A DNA stretch of 64,000 bases from Celeribacter baekdonensis B30 (GTDB lineage Bacteria > Pseudomonadota > Alphaproteobacteria > Rhodobacterales > Rhodobacteraceae). Both the position numbers and the translations under genes were made by a program. Positions 44,037 through 50,654 of this stretch are shown here, in pieces (the stretch's first letter is position 1; each line of letters starts with the position of its first letter). The stretch is from contig NZ_AMRK01000003.1 in assembly GCF_000299875.1 (NCBI RefSeq), positions 248,001-312,000 of the forward strand. The letters are read 5' to 3'. The notes beneath the pieces are model-generated. The model worked only from the letters and a program-made list of their open reading frames with translations. It was not told where the DNA came from and did not search any database.

Positions 44037-44738
44037 ATGAATATTTCGACGTTTACCGGCCTGTCTTTGATTGTTTTTAGCCTTGCTGCCTGCGGCACCG
44101 CCGGAGGAGACGCGGACTCCAACAGTTCCGGGACGTCGCAAAGTGATTATGAAACCTACAACGCCGCCCATGACGCCATCGTGGACAACGATTTGGTCGC
44201 CACCGCCAGTGCTTTGGGCGCCTCCGCCGCCAATGCGCGCAGTGACACGGTCGAAATGAGCGGCATTTATGGCATCCAATCCGATGACCTGCTCGGCACC
44301 GACGCGATCCTTGGTGAAATGTCGATGACCGCGAATTTCGGCAATGACACGGTGTCTGGTTCCATGACCAACAACTTCATTGCCTTTGATGATGCAAGCG
44401 GCGCGCATTCCGAGGGCTCCGCCGAACCCCTCAGCGGCTCAATGACCTATGTGGGCACCGTGAGTGGGGACGGTATCGCAAGCCATTTTGATGGAATTTT
44501 GACCCGCACTGATGGCACCCAATATGATCTCTACGTCGATATGACGGGCACGTTCTATACGGTCACGGATGGGGCGCTCACCGAATTGGGCGCCATTGGC
44601 AATTTTGGTGGCAACATCACCGTGGTCGGGGACGCCACGGGCACAATCTATGACCTCACCGATGGGTACGACTTTGTTTCCCCAAACGGAAACGAAACCG
44701 GCTTTGTCGTTTGTGAAAGCCTGTGCAGCGGCGAATAA
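44037..44738 (+). CDS. Surface-lipoprotein candidate, Slam substrate-like
   Basis: 233 residues. Signal peptide with lipobox LAAC (Cys near residue 19), followed by a Ser/Gly/Asp-rich linker. The rest is strand-rich and low in Cys, with repeated GxMxxxF-like strand pairs (TVSGSMTNNFIAFDD, LSGSMTYVGTVSGDGI, YDLYVDMTGTFYTVTD), suggesting a small eight-stranded barrel like the C-lobe of TbpB-type lipoproteins. No metal- or haem-binding motif is evident. The next gene, 5 bases on, encodes a Slam-like translocator, so this is most likely its cognate surface-displayed or released substrate. The function of the protein itself is unknown. Confidence 0.6.
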   Translation: MNISTFTGLSLIVFSLAACGTAGGDADSNSSGTSQSDYETYNAAHDAIVDNDLVATASALGASAANARSDTVEMSGIYGIQSDDLLGTDAILGEMSMTANFGNDTVSGSMTNNFIAFDDASGAHSEGSAEPLSGSMTYVGTVSGDGIASHFDGILTRTDGTQYDLYVDMTGTFYTVTDGALTELGAIGNFGGNITVVGDATGTIYDLTDGYDFVSPNGNETGFVVCESLCSGE

Positions 44739-44743
44739 GCGCG

Positions 44744-45904
44744 ATGCGCCTGATGCCATATCACGCAAGGCTTGCGCGCAGACCGAGACTGTTTGCCGCT
44801 TGCGTGATGGCGTTTGCCCTTCCCCTTTTGCCTCTCCCCGCGCACGCACTTGAACCGCAAGAGGTGATCGCAAACCTCGCCCGCGCGCAAGCCGATGCAC
44901 GGACGGGCAAAAAAGAGAACGCCTACGACCGCCTGCGTTGGTTGTTGTTCACCGACACGGATCATCCGTCCCATAGCCTGACCTATCAAAAAGCCTTGGC
45001 CAAACTACGGGACGGCAAGCCCCTCACCTTTGGCACCTCGGCCGCCCTTGCCCCCTCAACCAACCTCAAACGCGCCAGCTCGAAGAGTTATTTTTACACT
45101 GACGGTGACACCTATTATCTCGGTGACAGTGGCAAAGATCACAGTGGCCTTGGCCTCAACCTCACCCTCTCCACCAGCGCCGCCCGCGCCTATCAGCCGG
45201 GGCGGGAAGTCTCGATTGGTGTGGATCTTGGCGGCAACCTCTACAGTGACCGCGACCTGTCTTCGGCCTTTCTACGCCTGAGGGTGGGCCACGAGTGGTA
45301 CGACACCGGGGCCACTTACGCGTTCAGCCTGTTCCGCGACATGGCACAATATTCTGAACATGATGGAGACCCGTCGCTCGATTGGACCGCCTTCGGTCTC
45401 TCCCTGTCTGCGGCGCGAAAACTCGCCTCCGGTGACACCCTACGTGGGTCGTTCACCGCCAGTGACCGCAATTCCGATGAGGCTTATTACGCCTATCGCG
45501 ATGGCCTCACCACCGCGCTGTCCGTCGGCTACACGCACCCTCTGTCCCGCAAATCCCAGATCACTGTTCAAGGCACTCTGGAACAGGCCGATCTCACCCG
45601 TGAAAGCCTGTCCTATCGGTCGATCAAATTGGGCGCACGCTATGGCCGCACCACCGCCTCTGGCCTGTCTTGGGAATTGGGTGCTGCCGCCACGTTACGG
45701 TCCTACGATGACACGTTCACCGCGCTGTCCTATGCCCGTGAGGATCAAGTCAATGAGGTGAGTTTGGGCCTGTCTCATGCCAAGCTCAAACTCCGCGACA
45801 CCTCCCCCATGCTCTCTTGTACCCTACGCGATCACGGCTCAAACGTGGCGCTTTATGATTATAACGCGGTCGATTGTGCCCTCTCGTTTAGGCGCGATTT
45901 CTAG
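44744..45904 (+). CDS. Slam-like (DUF560) outer-membrane translocator, type XI secretion
   Basis: 386 residues. Signal peptide (LPLLPLPAHA, cleavage near residue 28), then a short helical, TPR-like periplasmic part (QEVIANLARAQADARTGKKE) and a barrel of alternating strands. TSAALAPSTNLKRASS and the ending SNVALYDYNAVDCALSFRRDF-type stretch (Ser-Asn ... Tyr-Asp-Tyr ... terminal Phe) are what I know from DUF560 barrels. It should move lipoproteins to the cell surface. It is shorter than neisserial Slam1 because the TPR part is reduced. The ATG at 44744 follows the lipoprotein stop; an earlier in-frame start overlaps it. Confidence 0.7.
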   Translation: MRLMPYHARLARRPRLFAACVMAFALPLLPLPAHALEPQEVIANLARAQADARTGKKENAYDRLRWLLFTDTDHPSHSLTYQKALAKLRDGKPLTFGTSAALAPSTNLKRASSKSYFYTDGDTYYLGDSGKDHSGLGLNLTLSTSAARAYQPGREVSIGVDLGGNLYSDRDLSSAFLRLRVGHEWYDTGATYAFSLFRDMAQYSEHDGDPSLDWTAFGLSLSAARKLASGDTLRGSFTASDRNSDEAYYAYRDGLTTALSVGYTHPLSRKSQITVQGTLEQADLTRESLSYRSIKLGARYGRTTASGLSWELGAAATLRSYDDTFTALSYAREDQVNEVSLGLSHAKLKLRDTSPMLSCTLRDHGSNVALYDYNAVDCALSFRRDF

Positions 45905-45951
45905 GCCTGGAACAAAGCCCCGGCGACGCCGCATTGCAGCGCAAATATCGA

Positions 45952-45991
45952 CCATATTTCCTCCAAAAATCGGCATGTCCTCCCATATTTC
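45952..45991. repeat. Direct repeat CCATATTTC upstream of ald
   Basis: CCATATTTC occurs at 45952-45960 and 45983-45991, 31 bases apart (about three helical turns), roughly 90-130 bases before the ald start. The spacing would suit a cooperative regulator such as an Lrp-family protein. Confidence 0.4.
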
Positions 45992-46079
45992 ACCCAGCAC
46001 CCTTTCATTTCGGCACGATATCTCCCCAAAATCGGGTGAAACTCTCGGCAACCACATCGCAATCCAACAGGAGATATTT

Positions 46080-47192
46080 ATGCGCATCGGTTGCCCGAAA
46101 GAGATTAAACCCCAAGAATTCCGTGTCGGCCTCACCCCCGACGCTACGGCCGAAGCCGTAGCACATGGCCATACCGTCTTGATCGAAACCGGCGCGGGGG
46201 TTGGCGCGGGGTTCACCGATGACGATTATATCGCAGCCGGAGCAGAGATTGCCCCCGACGCCACCTCTGTCTTTGAGCGCGCCGACATGATCGTCAAAGT
46301 CAAAGAGCCGCAGCCGGTCGAATGTGCTCTGCTGCGCGCCGGTCAAATCCTCTTCACCTATCTGCACCTCGCCCCCGACCCCGTCCAAACCAAGGCGCTT
46401 TTGGCCTCTGGCGCGACCTGCATCGCCTATGAAACCGTGACCGACGCCCGCGGCGGCTTGCCGCTTTTGGCACCGATGTCCGAAGTGGCGGGTCGTTTGG
46501 CGCCGCAAGTTGGCGCATGGACCCTGCAAAAGGCTAATGGCGGGCGCGGCGTTTTGATGGGCGGTGTGCCGGGCGTGGCGCCTGCGCGTGTGCTGGTCAT
46601 CGGCGGCGGGGTTGTTGGCACCCACGCGGCGCGGATTGCGGCGGGCATGGGCGCGGATGTCACCGTGTTGGATCGCTCCCTGCCCCGGTTGCGGCAACTG
46701 GACGATCAATTCGGCGGCATGTTCAAAACCGGCTACGCCTCCAAAGCCGCAACCATGGAATTGGCCCGCGCGGCCGATATGATCGTCGGCGCGGTCCTCA
46801 TCCCCGGTGCTGCCGCCCCCAAACTGATCTCCCGCGATGAGTTGAAAGAGCTCAAACCCGGTGCGGTTCTGGTCGATGTGGCGATTGACCAAGGTGGCTG
46901 TTTTGAAACCTCGCGTGCCACCACCCACCAAGACCCGATCTATGAGGTCGATGGGGTGATGCATTACTGCGTCGCCAATATGCCCGGCGCGGTCGCGCGC
47001 AGCTCGACGCTGGCGCTTGGCAATGCCACGATGCCCTTTGTGTTGGCCTTGGCCGACAAGGGCTGGAAAGAGGCCTGCCGCACTGATCCCCACCTTTTGA
47101 ACGGGCTCAATGTCCATGCCGGCCAACTGACCTACGCCGCCGTTGGCACAGCTCTGGGCCTCAGCGCGGTGCCTGCCGAAAGCGTGCTGTAA
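46080..47192 (+). CDS. ald: Alanine dehydrogenase
   Basis: 370 residues, full length. It interconverts L-alanine and pyruvate plus ammonia with NAD. The N-terminal MRIGCPKEIKPQEFRVGLTP, the pyruvate-site region IVKVKEPQPVE, YLHLAPDP, the nucleotide-binding VLVIGGGVVGTHAARIAAGM and the late VANMPGAVARSSTLALGNAT all match Ald rather than the transhydrogenase alpha subunit. The start at 46080 follows AACAGGAGATATTT. Single gene; a disturbed, element-scarred region begins right after its stop. Confidence 0.95.
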   Translation: MRIGCPKEIKPQEFRVGLTPDATAEAVAHGHTVLIETGAGVGAGFTDDDYIAAGAEIAPDATSVFERADMIVKVKEPQPVECALLRAGQILFTYLHLAPDPVQTKALLASGATCIAYETVTDARGGLPLLAPMSEVAGRLAPQVGAWTLQKANGGRGVLMGGVPGVAPARVLVIGGGVVGTHAARIAAGMGADVTVLDRSLPRLRQLDDQFGGMFKTGYASKAATMELARAADMIVGAVLIPGAAAPKLISRDELKELKPGAVLVDVAIDQGGCFETSRATTHQDPIYEVDGVMHYCVANMPGAVARSSTLALGNATMPFVLALADKGWKEACRTDPHLLNGLNVHAGQLTYAAVGTALGLSAVPAESVL

Positions 47193-47672
47193 GCCGTTCA
47201 AACCACCAAGGCCCGCCTGTCTTTGGACGGGTGGGCCGATCCCGGCGAACGTAAGGGGCTGCGATGGGCAAATGGGAGGCCATGGACACAGAAATCCTCT
47301 GGCGTGATCGTCGTCCGGGTTTGGCTGCGTTGCGTCTTCTGTCCAGATTTTGCCGACCTAACTGTTCATAGGTCTTACCGTCCATCAGTCTCGACGCTCC
47401 CTTGTGCCACTCAAGGAAAGCGCATGGGACACGTCGCAAAAGACCGCAAAAGGCAATCTATTCAAACCGGATCATACCTGTTCATTGGCGAGGGCGAACC
47501 GAAGCTGGCGAAACAGAAAACCACGCCAACATCATCGCCCTCCAATCAGTACGAGCCCCGCCCCGTTAGGCGCTCCGCCCGCTTGACTGGCCGGACGGCG
47601 CTGCACTTAGTTTACCCAAAAGGGTGAATTATGCGAGACAAAGGACCATCGGCGGACTAGGACAGAACGCTC
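47193..47672. other. Scarred intergenic region after ald
   Basis: 480 bases with no intact gene. It contains a decayed copy of the island's integrase-side attachment flank (47407-47490, listed separately). The rest is short open frames of poor composition on both strands. It appears to be the residue of one or more deletions next to ald. Confidence 0.6.
47407..47490. mobile_element. Fossil attachment flank of an integrative element
   Basis: Two blocks match the DNA between the island integrase start and the tRNA-Ser 3' end in the same order and orientation. Block one, 47407-47430, matches 58377-58400 at 22 of 24 bases. Block two, 47451-47490, matches 58471-58509 at about 32 of 40, ending in CTGTTCATTGGCG against CTGTTCAGTGGCG of the attachment site. 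About 50 bases between the blocks are missing. This reads as the decayed right end of a related element. Confidence 0.6.
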
Positions 47673-47993
47673 ATGGCGCTCGCCGATCCTATTCGGCGGC
47701 GCATATTGCACTTTCGCCCCGAACCGCTGTCTGAGGTTCAACAATGGATCACGTCTCAGCAAGCCTTCTGGGCGAACCGGCTTCAAGCCATTGACGATCT
47801 TTTGACGGCCGAAGATGCGGCAACCGAAATTCCACTTCCAAGGAGAAAACGCATGTCCAGAAAGATTGAATCGAAGACGGCCCATGAATTCAAGGCGTCG
47901 GCCGATCCGGTCAAGCGACAGCACAGTCTCGCCGCGCCAGAATCAGGTGGCATAGGCTGCATTTCAGCGCGCGTTGAACGCCGCGGCGCCTAG
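47673..47993 (+). pseudogene. ArsR-like regulator remnant lacking the DNA-binding core
   Basis: The frame begins MALADPIRRRIL, the usual first helix of ArsR-type regulators of the AHSA1-linked group. It continues directly with FRPEPLSEVQQWITSQQAFW and NRLQAIDDLL, the usual last part of the same family. The roughly 50 residues between them, containing the winged helix-turn-helix, are absent. The frame then runs on into SRKIESKTAHEFKASADP, unrelated to ArsR. An internal in-frame deletion followed by read-through explains this best. Confidence 0.6.
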
Positions 47994-48026
47994 CGCCTGC
48001 GCGATCAGATAGGTCTTCCCGTTCAT
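47964..48026 (-). pseudogene. Truncated small gene after the oxidoreductase
   Basis: ATG at 48026 behind GGAGACGGAAG opens MNGKTYLIAQALGAAAFNAR and stops after 20 codons. The start resembles small membrane proteins that often follow such oxidoreductases, but the body is missing, and the end collides with the tail of the ArsR remnant. It looks like a 5' fragment left by the deletion that also hit its neighbour. Confidence 0.45.
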
Positions 48027-48075
48027 CTTCCGTCTCCTTGTCCGGGGTGTCAGGCTTGGGTAAGGTGGGCATCGC

Positions 48076-49089
48076 CTACCGTCGGGCCAGACAACCCATG
48101 TCGGACAACGCCGCCGCAATGGCTTGGTCAAGCGGCGTATGCGGCTCGACACCGAGCAGGTCCACGAGACGGTGATTGTCGAAGTGCATGGGATGTTTCC
48201 ACACCGGCTCGATCTCAAGGGCTTCCTTTGGAAACCCGCCAAAGGGGGCGGCGAGACGCATCATCCACCAAGGGAAGGCGCGTTCCGGCACATCGCTGCC
48301 CACGGTCCGGCGAACCGCATCGCGCATCTGCGTGCCGGTCGCATCCCAATGACCCGCGAACTGCACTGTTTCAAAGGCACGCAATTGTTCGGGGATTGCC
48401 ATAAGGCCGGCGAAGGTCGCCGCGAGATCGGGCAGATAAGCATAGGCATGGGGAACGCCCAACGCCAGGCTCGTGAATTTGCGCACCGGCTGTCCCGGCT
48501 GCACCATCGCCTGCGTGAACCAACTCGCCCGCGTTCCCGGGCCGAAGAAGTCGCCTGCGCGCACGATGAGCGAAGGGACCTCCGGGGCCGCGTCCGCCAG
48601 TTTCCGCTCTAGCGCGACACGGATTTTGCCCTTCGTGGTGCGCGCATTCTGCGGGCTGTTCTCATCAATCACGGTGGTGCGTGCCGGGTCGTAATTATAG
48701 ACCGTGCCGGGCAGCACGATGCGGGCGCCGCCAGTCGCCCGGGCGGCTGAAAGCGTGTTGTCGATCATCGGCAGCACCAGCGACGACCAGTTGCGATAGC
48801 CCGGCGGATTGACGGCATGGACGATAGCCGCAACACCCTCTCCCAGCGTGGCCGCGCGAATGACGGACGCCACGTCCATCGCATCACCAGCGATGAACTG
48901 CGGTGTCGGACAATTATGCCGCCAGCCGGATGTGGCCGCTTCGGTGTTCCGACACAAGGCGCGGACCTGCCATCCCTCGCAGATGAGCCTGGCGGCGATA
49001 GCCCCGCCAACGCCGCCAGTGGCGCCAAGAACGAGAGCGGTCCGATCGGTCGCCCCGCGGCCTGCATTTGTAGAAACAGTCTGAACCAT
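48076..49089 (-). CDS. NAD(P)-binding epimerase/reductase (atypical SDR)
   Basis: 337 residues. Rossmann motif ALVLGATGGVGGAIAARL near residue 19, then AGDAMDVASVIRAATLGEGV and VHAVNPPGYRNWSSLVLPM as in NmrA/epimerase-type extended SDRs; the YDP...K region is not a clear YxxxK, so catalysis is uncertain. Starts at 49089 behind GGAGATCACTT. Divergent from a LysR regulator with 88 bases between the starts, the classic regulator-target layout. The substrate is unknown. The cassette is probably acquired, as it lies between two element scars. Confidence 0.8.
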   Translation of the reverse strand: MVQTVSTNAGRGATDRTALVLGATGGVGGAIAARLICEGWQVRALCRNTEAATSGWRHNCPTPQFIAGDAMDVASVIRAATLGEGVAAIVHAVNPPGYRNWSSLVLPMIDNTLSAARATGGARIVLPGTVYNYDPARTTVIDENSPQNARTTKGKIRVALERKLADAAPEVPSLIVRAGDFFGPGTRASWFTQAMVQPGQPVRKFTSLALGVPHAYAYLPDLAATFAGLMAIPEQLRAFETVQFAGHWDATGTQMRDAVRRTVGSDVPERAFPWWMMRLAAPFGGFPKEALEIEPVWKHPMHFDNHRLVDLLGVEPHTPLDQAIAAALSDMGCLARR

Positions 49090-49177
49090 AAGTGATCTCC
49101 TTTGGATGAGGAGAGCTTCGGTTAAATTTGATTGTAAGAAAATTGCCAATTCTTTGCTAACTGCTTATAAGAAATTT

Positions 49178-50080
49178 ATGAGCAAGACCGTAGATTGGAA
49201 CGATCAGTGTGCCTTTCTGGCCGTGATGGAAACCGGCAGCCTGTCGGCTGCTGCACGTCGCTTGGGGCTGTCCCAACCGACCATGCGCGCGCGCATCGAG
49301 GGGCTTGAGGCTCTGCTTGGCGCGGCACTGTTCACCCGGTCGGTGCATGGGCTGATACCCACGCCGACCGCCAAGGCAATGGCCGCACCCGCCCGCGCAA
49401 TGGCACATGCCTCAGAGGCCATGCTGCGCGCAGCTTCGGCGGATTCGACAATGGCGGCAGGCCGGGTTCGGCTCAGTGTCTCCGAATTCGTGGGGATCGA
49501 GGTTCTGCCGCCCATGCTCCGCAGCCTGCGCAACAAGTATCCACAACTCACCGTCGAATTCGAACTGAGTAATGCCAGCGCGGACCTGCTCGACCAGCAG
49601 GTCGATGTCGCGGTGCGGATGCATCCCCCGGAGCAATCCGCCCTTGTGACGAAAAAGGTGCCTTCGATCCCTCTCGGCTTCTTCGCGCATCGTGATTATC
49701 TGGAGGCCTATGGCCGTCCCGGCTCAAAGGCCGAGATCGGCAACCATCTGTTCATCGGACCGGATCGCAATCGCGGGGACTTGGCCGTTGCCGCGCTGAT
49801 TGATGACCCGGCCCGCATTCGCTGGATTGCGCGGACGGACAGCCATCCAGCGCAGCTCGCACTCGCTCGCGCCGGCCTTGGCATTGCCGTCACGCAGATT
49901 TCCACGGCGGCGCGTTACCCTGAACTGGAACGCCTGTTGCCGGACATAGATCTTCCACAACTCCCGACATGGATCGTGGCGCACGAGAATCTGCGTCATC
50001 TACCGCGCGTCGCGGCACTCTTCGATCATCTGGTCGAGGCGTTTGAGGCCTATGGCAACCGCCCGCACATTCAGCAGTGA
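49178..50080 (+). CDS. LysR family transcriptional regulator
   Basis: 300 residues. The N-terminal winged helix-turn-helix is clear (AFLAVMETGSLSAAARRLGL, SQPTMRARIEGLEALLGAAL, residues 11-55), followed by the linker helix and a periplasmic-binding-like effector domain (VDVAVRMHPPEQSALVTKKV, ARAGLGIAVTQISTA). The ATG at 49178 (MSKTVDWND) gives the family N-terminus. It is divergent from the oxidoreductase gene, which it probably controls through the 88-base intergenic region. The effector is unknown. Confidence 0.9.
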   Translation: MSKTVDWNDQCAFLAVMETGSLSAAARRLGLSQPTMRARIEGLEALLGAALFTRSVHGLIPTPTAKAMAAPARAMAHASEAMLRAASADSTMAAGRVRLSVSEFVGIEVLPPMLRSLRNKYPQLTVEFELSNASADLLDQQVDVAVRMHPPEQSALVTKKVPSIPLGFFAHRDYLEAYGRPGSKAEIGNHLFIGPDRNRGDLAVAALIDDPARIRWIARTDSHPAQLALARAGLGIAVTQISTAARYPELERLLPDIDLPQLPTWIVAHENLRHLPRVAALFDHLVEAFEAYGNRPHIQQ

Positions 50081-50522
50081 CCTCCAATGCAGAGCGGCGA
50101 AAACTTCACCATTTTCCCGATGTCGCCGATATTTTCCACGGTTTCGCCGCCTGATTCAGCGTAAAGCCCGATCTTAGGAACTTATAACAGCATCATGATG
50201 CTCATTTTGTTGAGATCTCGCCCAATATTCGGTCACGCTTGATCTCGCGACGGTCGCGAGGCGGATGACGAAACGCACGCGCGTCGTGAGGGTCGGAGCA
50301 CCAGACATGAGCTACGCCCCCCTTACGCGCGCCAAACCCCGCCTTGCCATACCCGAAAAACTTGACCGTTTTATAGACCCTGAATTTCATCCCAAGGTTT
50401 GCTTCCTTAGCGAGGCTAGGATGAACAGCAGAGTTGAATTTATCGCAAAGTGGGGAACGACCGGGAAAACGCGAACATAAATCCGCATAAACCCCTTTAA
50501 AAACAAGATGTTAACATAAATA

Positions 50523-50538
50523 AGTGGCGGAGGAGGTG
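50523..50538. repeat. Distal attachment repeat of the island
   Basis: AGTGGCGGAGGAGGTG, identical to 58503-58518, which overlaps the tRNA-Ser 3' end. The bases on either side differ, so the 16 bp is the full match. Confidence 0.85.
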
Positions 50539-50600
50539 TCCGCAATACATATCCGTCAATTATTTGATCTTATTGTGAAAATATTTTACCTGAAAATTTT

Positions 50601-50619
50601 ATACCACAAAAAATACCAC
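50601..50619. repeat. Paired ATACCAC motifs, left end
   Basis: ATACCAC at 50601-50607 and 50613-50619, a 12-base period, about 63 bases inside the attachment repeat; followed by ACGAGG. The same pair occurs at the other island end. Likely arm-type integrase or excisionase sites. Confidence 0.6.
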
Positions 50620-50632
50620 ACGAGGTTTCGAA

Positions 50633-50652
50633 AAGGGGTCAAAATGCCCCTT
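50633..50652 (-). terminator. Weak terminator after the type III res gene
   Basis: AAGGGG and CCCCTT with an 8-base loop; on the minus strand followed by TTCG, so the tail is poor. It begins directly after the res stop at 50655. Confidence 0.45.
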
Positions 50653-50654
50653 CT

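Larger units (their letters stand above)
50081..50654. other. Gap spanning the left island boundary
   Basis: 574 bases. Left of 50523 it is chromosomal and holds a perfect 12-bp palindrome GCATCATGATGC (50190-50201) and an inverted repeat CTCGCGA/TCGCGAG near 50245. Right of it lie the attachment repeat, AT-rich DNA, two ATACCAC motifs and the terminator-like end of the restriction gene. No credible gene. Confidence 0.6.

Noticed and set aside
46005-47201. A 398-codon minus-strand frame opposite ald
   Set aside because: Antisense of an unmistakable alanine dehydrogenase; composition typical of shadows.
47223-47627. A 134-codon plus-strand frame after ald
   Set aside because: It crosses the fossil attachment flank, has no domain or ribosome site and a patchwork composition.
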